Positions 35,252 through 43,506 of a stretch of DNA of 64,000 bases are shown here, piece by piece. Source of the stretch: Bradyrhizobium sp. 186 (GTDB lineage: Bacteria > Pseudomonadota > Alphaproteobacteria > Rhizobiales > Xanthobacteraceae); contig NZ_CP082164.1 in NCBI RefSeq assembly GCF_023101685.1, positions 2,356,001 through 2,420,000 on the forward strand, given 5' to 3'. Both the position numbers and the translations under genes were made by a program. Under the pieces are notes generated by a model that was not told the DNA's origin, did no database searches, and was given only the letters and a program-made list of their open reading frames with translations. How positions within the stretch are numbered: the first letter of the stretch is position 1; each line of letters starts with the position of its first letter.

Positions 35252-36022
35252 GTGTCTGTTATATTAGTAGTCGATGCGCACAGTGTTTATCGTAGCGGCC
35301 TCCGGGACGTGATTGGGACCCGGTTCAAGAAATCTCGCGTTGTTGATACCTCGGGGCTCGAAGGCTTCGATCTGGAGACCAGTTTCGATCTGATTTTGAT
35401 CGACCTCGGCTGCCTCACCCCGCGTTCGCTCGGTGTTCTTGCTGAAGTATTCGACATAAGGCCCGCGACGCGTATTGCCGTGATGTCAACGTCGACTACG
35501 CGTGAGGATGTGTTGAGGTGTCTTTCGGCCGGCTTCCACGGTTTCGTGCCCAAGCTTCAGTCGGATGAGGAATTGCTGTCCGCGATCGATGATTTGTTGT
35601 CGGGACGCATCTATGTACCCCGGTGGCTGGCTGATGATGACGTTCGCCGGCCAGAAACTACTCAGACGGTCAACTTCGATCTAGAGGCCCTGCGATTGAC
35701 GCGCCGGCAGAACGAAATTCTTCCGCTCCTGGCTCAGGGAATGTCGAACAAGGAGATTGCGCGCGAACTGAGTATTGCGGAAGGGACCAGCAAGATTCAT
35801 ACAGCGGCTCTTCTGCGCGCGCTTGGCGCTCGCAATCGCACGGAGGCCGCGTTTATGGCCGCGAAGCTGGTCGGGCCCAGAGACCGGTTAACCACAAAAA
35901 TGAAGAGCCAGAGGTTCGTGATCAACAGGAGCAATGGCTCAGGTTCCGATCAGATCTCCGGCACCCGGTGGACCGGCCGTTCTTTCGAAGACCGGCGGAG
36001 CGATCGCCGCCTTCTCAAATGA
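35252..36022 (+). CDS. LuxR/NarL-family response regulator
   Basis: An N-terminal receiver-like domain (ILVVDAHSVYRSGLRDVIG; probable phospho-acceptor Asp in LILIDLGCL; Lys in GFVPKLQSDEE) is followed by a LuxR helix-turn-helix: LTRRQNEILPLLAQGMSNKEIARELSIAEGTSKIHTAALL. The first acidic pair of the receiver is reduced to D-A-H, where most members have D-D-H, so phosphorylation may be weak or absent. GTG 35252 starts the gene. A basic tail of about 40 residues follows the HTH. No cognate kinase is seen nearby. It lies 600 bp upstream of the Crp/Fnr gene and may be the second regulator of the EPS locus. Confidence 0.88.
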   Translation: MSVILVVDAHSVYRSGLRDVIGTRFKKSRVVDTSGLEGFDLETSFDLILIDLGCLTPRSLGVLAEVFDIRPATRIAVMSTSTTREDVLRCLSAGFHGFVPKLQSDEELLSAIDDLLSGRIYVPRWLADDDVRRPETTQTVNFDLEALRLTRRQNEILPLLAQGMSNKEIARELSIAEGTSKIHTAALLRALGARNRTEAAFMAAKLVGPRDRLTTKMKSQRFVINRSNGSGSDQISGTRWTGRSFEDRRSDRRLLK

Positions 36023-36620
36023 GCGGCGGCATCATCTTGTCACGTCTCCGGGCGGGATCCGGCGCGCTGCCCGCATCCAGGAGTTAGCAAACGAAGCGGT
36101 CGACGCGGCGCGCCGACGAGCCTTGGTTCGCCACACTTCTCGGCCAGCGCCAGAGCCTCCAGGAAGGCAAGTGTATCGTCGCCGCCGAATTGCGCGCGGG
36201 TCTTCAGGTTGCGTCTTCTCCATCTTCCTGGGACATTTCAATATACCGGCATCGCACTCGGAGTTCCACCAAAGTGGATAATCCCGGGACGCCTCTGGAA
36301 ACTCAGACCGTTAAGAGTTACTGGGGGAGCGCGCCTTGTGCATGCTTCGCGTCGGTTGCTCCGCTGTCGCAAATCGGTGAGAACGAAGGTAGGCGCGGAA
36401 ATCGGCGCGACTGCCGCAGAGACGCGCATCTTGCCAATCGTTTGCACGAATTTTTCGCTCGATTGAGTGCTGCGTGAGCAGCGAATAGTTTTCTCGCCTG
36501 ACGGACTAGATCGACCGGCTTATTCGGAACCGGCAAAATCCTAACGCATTAGCCTGAATATCCTTCGGATCAAGAGGGCCTACACTTCAATGCGCCGGAT
36601 TAGGTGCTGAGGTGATAGAC
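36023..36620. other. 598-bp gap before the Crp/Fnr gene
   Basis: No convincing intact gene is present. A short minus-strand stretch around 36140-36215 reads KTRAQFGGDDTLAFLEALAL, which looks protein-like, but the frame soon turns random. It may be a decayed gene fragment. I find no TTGA-N6-TCAA box here, so the Crp/Fnr gene does not look self-regulated through the common motif. Confidence 0.35.
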
Positions 36621-37292
36621 ATGCTTACGGAATCGGCTTCGCTCGACGACGGAAAATTATCTACGCCAATCTTCAGATCGACCCGTAACGACGCTCCTGA
36701 GTTCCGACGGCCCTCCACATCCTTCATACCCCGTGGCCGGGCCCTATTCTGGGAGGGAGAAGAAGAGGCTCAAAAGATCGAAATTGTTGAGGGCGTCGTC
36801 CGGGCGGTCCGGCTACTTGAGAACGGAAACCGCCAAATCCTCGCCTTCTATTGGCCCGGCGATGTGGTCATGCCAACTCATTCAACCAACCAGCAGTATA
36901 CCGCAGAGGCTGTGACAGATTGTCGTGTAGTTCGATCGAAAGTCTCTGGAGTGTGTCGGAGCGATGAGCCCTGTGGTGCACACCAGGTCTTGGCGGATAC
37001 GCTCTCGTTGGTGCTGACCATGAGCCAAAAAAATTGCGTGGCGCGCATCGCGTGGCTGTTGTTGCGCATTCGGCCGCACTTGCCCGCCGATCTCAAACGC
37101 CCGGAAGCACTCCGGCTTCAGTTGCCCCGGGCCGATCTTGCCGACCACGTCGGAACATCGCTTGAAACGGTTTGCCGCACGCTCGCAGAGTTCAAAGCGA
37201 AAAAACTAATTGACCTGCCCAACCGCAAGACCATCAGGTTCGTCAACTTGGAAGGTTTGGCGAGGATCTCCAACGGGCCGGCCTTCGATTGA
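36621..37292 (+). CDS. Crp/Fnr-family transcription factor, candidate master regulator of the EPS locus
   Basis: A cyclic-nucleotide-binding-like beta barrel is seen (FIPRGRALFWEGEEEAQKIE, GVVRAVRLLENGNRQILAFY, WPGDVVMP), then a dimerisation helix and a Crp-type HTH. The recognition helix is GTSLETVCRTLAEFKAKKLI. The E-x-x-C-R pattern parallels E-x-x-S-R of FNR and FixK with Cys for Ser. FNR-type N-terminal cysteine clusters are absent, so an oxygen-sensing iron-sulfur cluster is unlikely; cysteines elsewhere (TDCRVV, GVCRSDEPCG) could sense redox state. ATG 36621 has AGGTGA five bases upstream. Twelve or more boxes of the family's site type lie in the surrounding locus, which makes it the likely regulator. 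The ligand is unknown. Confidence 0.9.
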   Translation: MLTESASLDDGKLSTPIFRSTRNDAPEFRRPSTSFIPRGRALFWEGEEEAQKIEIVEGVVRAVRLLENGNRQILAFYWPGDVVMPTHSTNQQYTAEAVTDCRVVRSKVSGVCRSDEPCGAHQVLADTLSLVLTMSQKNCVARIAWLLLRIRPHLPADLKRPEALRLQLPRADLADHVGTSLETVCRTLAEFKAKKLIDLPNRKTIRFVNLEGLARISNGPAFD

Positions 37293-37478
37293 TTTGATTT
37301 CGATTTGCGAATGAGAAAGTTCATTTGGTTCCTTCCACGCGGCGGCGGCGGCAGGTTCGGTTCGGACTGGGCTGAGCGTTCGCACTTTCGCCGTGACTGT
37401 TTCCCTTGCTTACCGCGGGCCAACGGTTGGAGTGGCCCACCGTCTGCTGAAGTATGTTAGAAGCCGACCTACGGAGCG

Positions 37479-38903
37479 TCAGGCCTTGAGCGATTCATTT
37501 GCTTTTGCGTCGCTTAACATTTGGCATGTCGGCTGCAGAGCTGGATTGGCTCGCCGACGGAATACGGGTTGAACCGGTCGACCGATCAGATGGGCTTCGG
37601 GTCCGTCTTCCAGCGCCTTCCGGTACACGTCGAGTGCTCCATCGATGGCCTCGATGGTCTGGTCGATATCATCATCAGAGTGCGAATAGCTCACGACCAG
37701 TGACGGAGCTAGCAAGCCGCGGCGGATTGTCTCCTGCAAAAACAGCGCGCGAAAGATCTGTGATGGCGCTCCGTCGTCATCGAGGCAGGTATAGATCAAG
37801 TTGGACGTCCGGCCGGCGAGCTTGAAATGGTTGGCTAGTCCGCGACGGCGTGCGCAAGCTTCGACCCCGGCCTTCAGGCGGTCTCCCTGGCGGTGGAGCG
37901 TCTCGATGACAGGCCGGTCGCGATAGGTGTCCATGACGGCCAATGCCGCGGCCAACGCGTGGGTTTCGGCACCGTGCGTGGTTGACAGCAAGAAGACACG
38001 GTCTCGATCATGATCGAGGCCGCCGAGTTTCATGATATCGCTCTTGCCAACCAGCGCGGAGATCGCAATGCCGTTGCCCAGCGCCTTGCCGAACGTCGAT
38101 AGATCGGCCTCGACCTCGTGATACCTCTGAGCAGAGCATTTCGGCCACCGAAAGCCCGTGATCATCTCGTCGAGAATCAAGATGGCGCCGTTCCGATCAC
38201 AGAGTTCGCGCAACCCGGTCAGATATCCGGCGGCAGGCGGCACCTCCTTTTCGGCTTCGAGGATCAGCGCTGCGATCTGGCCCGGGTACTGAGCAAAAAG
38301 CGCTTCCGCCGAGGACAGGTCATTGTACCGGAATCCGAGCGTCAGCCGTGTCACATCGAGGGGGATGCCGGCGTCCATCGCCGTCGTGCAGATCGCCCAA
38401 TCGTCGTAGGAGAAGAAGGGGTGGTCGGAGCACATGGCGACCATATTCCGGCCGGTGTAGGCTCGGGCAAGGCGGATCGCGGCAGTCGTGGCCGTCGACC
38501 CGTCCTTCGTGAACTTTGCCATTTCGGCGCCGGGGACCAGCTCGATCAGACGCTCCGCGCACTCGACCTCCAGCGTCGATGGCCGCGTAAAATTTGTTCC
38601 TTGCGACAGCTGCTCTGTGGCGGCCCTGACTACAGCGGCAAAGCCATGGCCGAGTGACACGGCGCGCAACCCCATTCCGTATTCGATGAACTCGTTGCCG
38701 TCAGCGTCCCAGACGTGGCAGCCGAAGCCCTTCAAGATGAAGCCCGGCGCCAGCAGCGGATATTGATCATCGCCCTTCGCGTAGGTGTGTGCTCCACCAG
38801 GGATCGCTGCGCGGGCTCGAAGTCGTAGTTCGCCAGACGCCGTGAACCTGCCTAGATTTTCCCTCGTCGCCGTTCCTGACCAGCAGGAAGAACTCATCTT
38901 CAT
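37479..38903 (-). CDS. HemL-like class III aminotransferase or aminomutase
   Basis: The protein resembles glutamate-1-semialdehyde aminomutase. It has PGGAHTYAKGDDQYP, FIEYGMGLRAVSLGHGF, FTKDGSTATTAAIRLARAYTG, AILILDEMITGFRWP (PLP Asp) and LSTFGKALGNGIAISAL with the Schiff-base Lys. HemL itself makes aminolevulinate, but homologues in sugar clusters aminate keto-sugars or related acids, and the rfbF/rfbC context favours that. The frame is open to 38990. I favour ATG 38903 because the palindrome at 39003-39016 would sit too close to a start at 38990. It is transcribed opposite to rfbC. Confidence 0.82.
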   Translation of the reverse strand: MKMSSSCWSGTATRENLGRFTASGELRLRARAAIPGGAHTYAKGDDQYPLLAPGFILKGFGCHVWDADGNEFIEYGMGLRAVSLGHGFAAVVRAATEQLSQGTNFTRPSTLEVECAERLIELVPGAEMAKFTKDGSTATTAAIRLARAYTGRNMVAMCSDHPFFSYDDWAICTTAMDAGIPLDVTRLTLGFRYNDLSSAEALFAQYPGQIAALILEAEKEVPPAAGYLTGLRELCDRNGAILILDEMITGFRWPKCSAQRYHEVEADLSTFGKALGNGIAISALVGKSDIMKLGGLDHDRDRVFLLSTTHGAETHALAAALAVMDTYRDRPVIETLHRQGDRLKAGVEACARRRGLANHFKLAGRTSNLIYTCLDDDGAPSQIFRALFLQETIRRGLLAPSLVVSYSHSDDDIDQTIEAIDGALDVYRKALEDGPEAHLIGRPVQPVFRRRANPALQPTCQMLSDAKANESLKA

Positions 38904-39002
38904 AACCGACCCCGCTACCGCGCGTAATTTTCGAAGGACCAGCTTTCCTCTCGCCAATCCCTTGCCTGTCGACCCATTCGATATGGCCAAAATGCCGCAT
39001 AC

Positions 39003-39016
39003 TTGAGAGTTCTCAA
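39003..39016. promoter_or_regulatory. Crp/Fnr-type box variant (TTGAG-AGTT-CTCAA)
   Basis: The palindrome lies 99 bp upstream of the preferred HemL-like start at 38903. Its outer arms (TTGAGA and TCTCAA) pair perfectly across a two-base centre. Confidence 0.5.
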
Positions 39017-39162
39017 TTCGGCACCGTTCGTCGCAAACGTTTCAGCAGTCATTTCGAGTTGGTCGCTCTCTGCAACGAGATGGAAGCGGAGAGCTCCCAG
39101 ACCGCAGGCTCTGCCCCTGCGCCGTTCCTCAACTGAAGTCATCGCCTCCCATCCCATCGTTA

Positions 39163-39176
39163 TTGAGCTTCGTCAG
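39163..39176. promoter_or_regulatory. Degenerate Crp/Fnr-type box (TTGAG-CTTC-GTCAG)
   Basis: One mismatch separates this from the TTGA-N6-TCAA pattern. It lies 61 bp upstream of the small membrane protein at 39238, the first gene of the rfbC direction. Confidence 0.35.
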
Positions 39177-39237
39177 ATTGATGAATGCGGCGTCAGCTAG
39201 GCTGAAGGCCGTTGTGTTTCAGGGTTGAGTGCCAAGT

Positions 39238-39420
39238 ATGTCTGAAGCTGAACAACTCAGAACCGCAAGATACGTATCCGAAATCAGCGTCGCGAAAACG
39301 GCGAGGCGAGGCATCGACTGGCCTGTTCTCGGTGTCGCTTTGGCGCTGGTTTGCGTCGTCGCATGGGACCTCGCTCTGCTGTGGCTTGCCTTTCAACTTT
39401 GCCGAATCGTGTTCCTCTAG
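39238..39420 (+). CDS. Small single-helix membrane protein
   Basis: The 60-residue product has a polar N terminus (MSEAEQLRTARYVSEISVAK) and a long hydrophobic C-terminal segment (about residues 28-59: WPVLGVALALVCVVAWDLAL and LWLAFQLCRIVFL). I chose ATG 39238; a GTG at 39229 is possible. It lies 31 bp upstream of rfbC on the same strand, so it probably shares its transcript. No family is recognised. Confidence 0.55.
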   Translation: MSEAEQLRTARYVSEISVAKTARRGIDWPVLGVALALVCVVAWDLALLWLAFQLCRIVFL

Positions 39421-39451
39421 AAATCGGTAACCTAACGGTCTCTCCTGCAGC

Positions 39452-40033
39452 ATGATATTCTCAGAAACGATCCTCACCGGAGCCTATACGGTGGACGTCG
39501 ACAGGCACCAGGATAACCGCGGGTACTTTGCCCGGATATTCTGCGCCGATACGTTTCTGGCGCACGGTCTCAAACCCGTCGTCGCGCAGGGGAGTATCAG
39601 CTACAACGCGAAACGCGGCACGTTGCGCGGGATGCATTTTCAATATCCGCCGGCGGCGGAGGCCAAGTATGTGCGATGCTCCAAGGGTGCGGTGGCCGAC
39701 GTGATCGTCGACTTAAGGCCGGAATCGCCGACCTATTTGCGCTCTGTCACGGTCAACCTGTCTGCGGAAAACGGCCGCGGCCTCTACATACCCGAGCGCT
39801 TCGCACACGGCTTCATCACGCTCACCGACGACACCGAGCTGATCTACCTCATCAGCAACTACCACGTACCGGGCGCCGAAGGCGGGCTGTCGCATGATGA
39901 TCCGGCGCTTGCAATCGCCTGGCCGACAGACGTACGCGTGATCTCGGAACGCGACACGGCATGGAAGCCCTACAGCGAGATCGGTGCTGAATTGAAGGCG
40001 CGGATGAGATCCGCTGTGCGGGCAGGCACTTAG
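39452..40033 (+). CDS. rfbC: dTDP-4-dehydrorhamnose 3,5-epimerase family protein
   Basis: The cupin-fold epimerase motifs are clear: DNRGYFARIFCADTFLAHG, the active-site strand GTLRGMHFQYPPAAEAKYVRC with its His, AVADVIVDLRPESPTY, and LYIPERFAHGFITLTDDTELIYLIS. The enzyme epimerises C3 and C5 of a 4-keto-6-deoxy NDP-sugar. The other dTDP-rhamnose genes (rfbA, rfbB, rfbD) are not in the window, so it may act on a CDP-linked sugar from rfbF instead. ATG 39452 is the start and length (193) is normal. Confidence 0.9.
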   Translation: MIFSETILTGAYTVDVDRHQDNRGYFARIFCADTFLAHGLKPVVAQGSISYNAKRGTLRGMHFQYPPAAEAKYVRCSKGAVADVIVDLRPESPTYLRSVTVNLSAENGRGLYIPERFAHGFITLTDDTELIYLISNYHVPGAEGGLSHDDPALAIAWPTDVRVISERDTAWKPYSEIGAELKARMRSAVRAGT

Positions 40034-40113
40034 ATCAAGCGGCGGCGCGACCTCGTCAACACGAAGTCTCGCCATATGCATCCCGAGAACGGCGCCAGAA
40101 ACCCAAGCGTGAC

Positions 40114-40127
40114 TTGACGACCGTCAA
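40114..40127. promoter_or_regulatory. Crp/Fnr-type box (TTGAC-GACC-GTCAA)
   Basis: The palindrome lies 66 bp upstream of the C-methyltransferase start at 40194, in the 160-bp gap after rfbC. It suggests a separate promoter for the methyltransferase and DUF4910 genes. Confidence 0.6.
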
Positions 40128-40193
40128 TAGCTCCACGCCGACGAGAGCTAGCGTGTCGGAAACTATCGTCGCTTGCTCGGCAGGAGCCACAGA

Positions 40194-41483
40194 ATGTTGG
40201 AAGAAGAAGCTACTCGCCCCCTCAACGCCATGGCGCCATCTGTACGGGCAGCGGAGCCGAGTTGCTGCCGCTTCTGCAATACGCCCCTCGAACGCGTGTT
40301 CATCGATCTCGGACTGTCGCCGCTGGCCAATTCCTATCTGCGAGATGAAAAAGCCAAGCGGGACGAGCGGTTCTTTCCGTTGCGCGCGTACGTTTGCGGA
40401 GAATGCTTCCTTGTTCAACTGGAGGAATGGGAAGCACCGGAGAATATCTTCGGGGACTACGCCTACTTTTCGTCCTATAGCGAGTCATGGCTGCAACACG
40501 CCAAGTCCTACGTCGCGCGGGCTATGGAAAGGTTCGGAATCGGTCCTCAGAGTAAGGTCGTGGAGATTGCAAGCAACGATGGATACTTGTTGCAATACTT
40601 TGTCGAGAAGGACGTTCCGGTTCTAGGAATCGAGCCAGCTCAAAACGTCGCCGCTGTGGCGCGCGCGAGGGGGATTCCGACCCGCGTGGAGTTCTTTGGC
40701 GAACGCACCGCCCGCACCCTGAGGCGTGAGGGGTTGCGCGCCAATCTGTTGATTGGAAACAACGTCCTCGCCCACGTGCCGAACCTGAACGACTTCGTCA
40801 AAGGCATGAGCATCCTCCTCGAGGATCGAGGCGTCATTACAATGGAATTCCCGCATTTGATGCGGTTGTTCGATGAATGTCAGATCGACACGATTTATCA
40901 CGAGCACTTTTCCTACTTTTCCTTCATCTCCGTCGAGAAGATTTTTGCGGCGCATGGGCTGACGTTGTTTGACGTGGAGGAACTGCCTACGCATGGCGGG
41001 TCGCTGCGGATCTATGCCCAGCACAGCAAAGGATGGCATCCAATCTCGCACCGGGTCGACGATCTCCGGACGCGCGAGATCAGCGCTGGATACGCCGATC
41101 TTGATCACTACGATGCGTTTGAAGAACGCGCTATGCAAACCAAACGCAAGCTGCTCGCGTTTCTCGAGGAGGCGAAACGCCAGGGCAAGCGGGTGGTCGG
41201 GTACGGCGCCCCGGCGAAGGGAAACACCCTCCTGAACTATTGCGGTATTACCACCGATCATATCGAATATACGGTTGATCGAAGTCCACACAAGCAGGGC
41301 TGTCTGTTGCCGGGCACCCATATTCCGATCTTCGAGCCTGAGCGGATCAGCGTGACAAAGCCGGATTACATACTCATCCTGCCCTGGAACTTGAAACGAG
41401 AGATCGTCAACCAGCTGTCGTTTGCCCGCAGCTGGGGAGCGCAATTCGTGGTGCCGATCCCGGAGCCTAGACTCGTAGATTGA
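40194..41483 (+). CDS. NDP-sugar C-methyltransferase with N-terminal zinc-binding domain
   Basis: The N terminus has a four-cysteine zinc-binding pattern (CCRFCNTPL and later YVCGECFLVQLE), then a SAM methyltransferase core (KVVEIASNDGYLLQYF, LGIEPAQNVAAVA, LIGNNVLAHVPNLNDFVKG). The C-terminal domain shows HEHFSYFSFISVEKIF, VVGYGAPAKGNTLLNYCGI and YTVDRSPHKQG. This three-part build is that of sugar C-methyltransferases (NovU/TylCIII/TcaB9 type), which make branched-chain deoxysugars. I chose ATG 40194, seven bases after AGGAG. Together with rfbF and rfbC it implies a C-methylated deoxysugar in the polysaccharide. Confidence 0.88.
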   Translation: MLEEEATRPLNAMAPSVRAAEPSCCRFCNTPLERVFIDLGLSPLANSYLRDEKAKRDERFFPLRAYVCGECFLVQLEEWEAPENIFGDYAYFSSYSESWLQHAKSYVARAMERFGIGPQSKVVEIASNDGYLLQYFVEKDVPVLGIEPAQNVAAVARARGIPTRVEFFGERTARTLRREGLRANLLIGNNVLAHVPNLNDFVKGMSILLEDRGVITMEFPHLMRLFDECQIDTIYHEHFSYFSFISVEKIFAAHGLTLFDVEELPTHGGSLRIYAQHSKGWHPISHRVDDLRTREISAGYADLDHYDAFEERAMQTKRKLLAFLEEAKRQGKRVVGYGAPAKGNTLLNYCGITTDHIEYTVDRSPHKQGCLLPGTHIPIFEPERISVTKPDYILILPWNLKREIVNQLSFARSWGAQFVVPIPEPRLVD

Positions 41484-41513
41484 TCCTGGTTGAGTTCGTT
41501 AGCGAGGCGAGGG

Positions 41514-42875
41514 ATGGACGACATTGCGCGGCATGTAGATCTTGCGAACCTCAGGGAAAGTGAGATGGCGGTCGATCTGTCGGCTGATGAAAGCGGGCAG
41601 GCGATTTACGACTTTATCGCAGACATGTATCCGATCTGCCGTAGCATCACGGGAGACGGGGTTCGAAGAACAATTGACTTAATCCGAAACTACATCCCGC
41701 TCACAACTTGTGAGGTACCTTCAGGTCTGCAGGTGTTCGATTGGACTGTGCCCCCGGAGTGGAACGTTCGGGACGCATACATAAAGAACAGCGCCGGCGA
41801 ACGTGTGGTCGATTTTAAGAAGTCGAACCTGCATCTCCTCAGCTACAGCATGCCGGTGCGGGCGCGCATGACACTCGACGAGCTCAAGCCCCATCTTTAC
41901 TCGGATCCAGAAAGACCTGATTGGACGCCCTATCGCACGAGCTATTACCAGACGACCTGGGGCTTCTGTTTGCCGCACAATCAACTGCTGGCAATGCTGG
42001 AGGACGACTATGAGGTCTGTATCGACTCCAGGCTCGAACCGGGCCATTTGACATACGGCGATTTGAGGTTGCTTGGCCGTACTTCAGACGAGGTGTTGAT
42101 CTCTTGCCATATTTGTCATCCGTCGCTGTGCAATGACAATTTGTCGGGAATCGGGGTTGCCACGGCACTTGCCCAGTACCTTCGGAAGATGGACCATAGA
42201 TATACCTATCGTTTCGTTTTTGCCCCGGGCACGATCGGCTCGATCACGTGGTTGGCGCTGAACGAGGCACATGTCGGGCGAGTTAAGCATGGATTCGTCG
42301 TAACCTGTGCGGGAGATCCGGGGCCGATGACTTACAAAAGAAGCCGCCGCGGCAACGCCGAGATCGACAGGGCTTGGTCCTACGTCCTCAAGCAGAGTGG
42401 CGATCCGTACGAGATCGAGGAGTTTTCTCCCTATGGCTACGACGAACGGCAGTACTGTTCGCCTGGCTTCAATCTTCCGATTGGAACCGTGATGCGAACA
42501 CCCTACGGCAAGTTCGCGGAGTACCACAGCTCAGCCGACAATTTGGACCTTGTTCGTCCAGCTGCGCTGCGTGACACGCTGTCGAAAGCAATTTCGACCA
42601 TCGACATCATCGAGAACAATGCTTGCTACCGGAGCGAGAAGCCGTTCTGCGAGCCAAAACTTGGCAATTACGGCCTCTACAGCGGGCTGGGCGGTCTTGC
42701 GGCCGGAGACTACCAGATGGGCCTGTTATGGATTTTGAACATGTCGGACGGAGAAAACTCACTTCTTGATATCGCCGAACGGGCTCGACTGCCTTGGGAA
42801 ACGATCAAACAGGCAGCGGCGGCGCTGAGCGGAGCAGGGCTCATAAAATCGATTGTCCCGGACCCGGCGAAGTAG
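41514..42875 (+). CDS. DUF4910-type aminopeptidase-like zinc protein with C-terminal winged helix
   Basis: The layout matches the DUF4910/DUF2172 family: an N-terminal helical part (IYDFIADMYPICRSITGDGVR), a peptidase-like core with candidate zinc ligands in SCHICHPSLCNDNLSG, VVTCAGDPG, YGYDERQYCSPGFNLP and YHSSADN, and a winged-helix end (SLLDIAERARLPWETIKQAA). The fold is that of M28 aminopeptidases. The family is found beside sugar and lipopolysaccharide genes, but its substrate is not established to my knowledge. I chose ATG 41514, six bases after GAGG. It follows the C-methyltransferase by 30 bp and probably forms an operon with it. A deacylation or amidase step on an amino-sugar is conceivable. 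Confidence 0.85.
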   Translation: MDDIARHVDLANLRESEMAVDLSADESGQAIYDFIADMYPICRSITGDGVRRTIDLIRNYIPLTTCEVPSGLQVFDWTVPPEWNVRDAYIKNSAGERVVDFKKSNLHLLSYSMPVRARMTLDELKPHLYSDPERPDWTPYRTSYYQTTWGFCLPHNQLLAMLEDDYEVCIDSRLEPGHLTYGDLRLLGRTSDEVLISCHICHPSLCNDNLSGIGVATALAQYLRKMDHRYTYRFVFAPGTIGSITWLALNEAHVGRVKHGFVVTCAGDPGPMTYKRSRRGNAEIDRAWSYVLKQSGDPYEIEEFSPYGYDERQYCSPGFNLPIGTVMRTPYGKFAEYHSSADNLDLVRPAALRDTLSKAISTIDIIENNACYRSEKPFCEPKLGNYGLYSGLGGLAAGDYQMGLLWILNMSDGENSLLDIAERARLPWETIKQAAAALSGAGLIKSIVPDPAK

Positions 42876-43026
42876 CGCGATGGAGCTGGCTCGGCGTCAG
42901 ACCGCGGCGGGCCAGAGAACGCGAATGCAACTCTCTGTGACATGATGGGTTGCCATCTCCAGGTAGCGGCCAGCCGCGGCAAGCCGGTCGAGAAGCGGGT
43001 GGGCCGAACGTCAGATTGAAGAGAAT

Positions 43027-43434
43027 GTGGGTTGGCACGACGTCATGATCCAACGGCTGTCGTTAGTGACTGGCTGGGTGGCACTAGCTTTCATCGCCTT
43101 TGCAACACTTTCTCCGATCCGGGACCGCCCGACGCTGGCGGGGCTGCAACTTGAGCACTTCGCTGCCTTTGCCGTCATGGGGCTCGCCTTTGCCTTGGGC
43201 GCGCCGCGCCGCACGTTGCTCATCGCTACCATGATGATCGCCAGTGCCGTCGCTCTCGAAAGTTTGCAATTGCTGACACCGGACCGGCATGGTCGAGTAC
43301 TAGATGCATTCGTGAAGGCGGCTGGGGGAGTCTGCGGCGTCGGCGTCGGCCGCGTGGGAACGCAGGTCTGGTGGGCGCGGGTCGATCGGATCAAGAACAC
43401 CCTGAAGTCCCAACGACCCGGTACATCGGCATAA
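43027..43434 (+). CDS. VanZ-like small membrane protein
   Basis: The 135-residue protein has three to four hydrophobic helices (SLVTGWVALAFIAFATLSPI, FAAFAVMGLAFALG, TLLIATMMIASAVALESLQ, then a Gly-rich stretch AAGGVCGVGVG) in the VanZ-like arrangement. The H in LEHFAAFAVMG and the ESLQLLTPDRHG segment are conserved features. VanZ proteins affect glycopeptide sensitivity in some bacteria, but most homologues, often near EPS genes, have no known function. GTG 43027 has GAAGAG just upstream; ATG 43045 is an alternative. It ends 72 bp from the convergent secretion genes. Confidence 0.7.
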   Translation: MGWHDVMIQRLSLVTGWVALAFIAFATLSPIRDRPTLAGLQLEHFAAFAVMGLAFALGAPRRTLLIATMMIASAVALESLQLLTPDRHGRVLDAFVKAAGGVCGVGVGRVGTQVWWARVDRIKNTLKSQRPGTSA

Positions 43435-43506
43435 CGAACCAATTCGCGACACAGAATCGAACAGGAGTTGCGGCGGTCGTGACGCCTAACGTCCGCGGCG
43501 GGCCGA

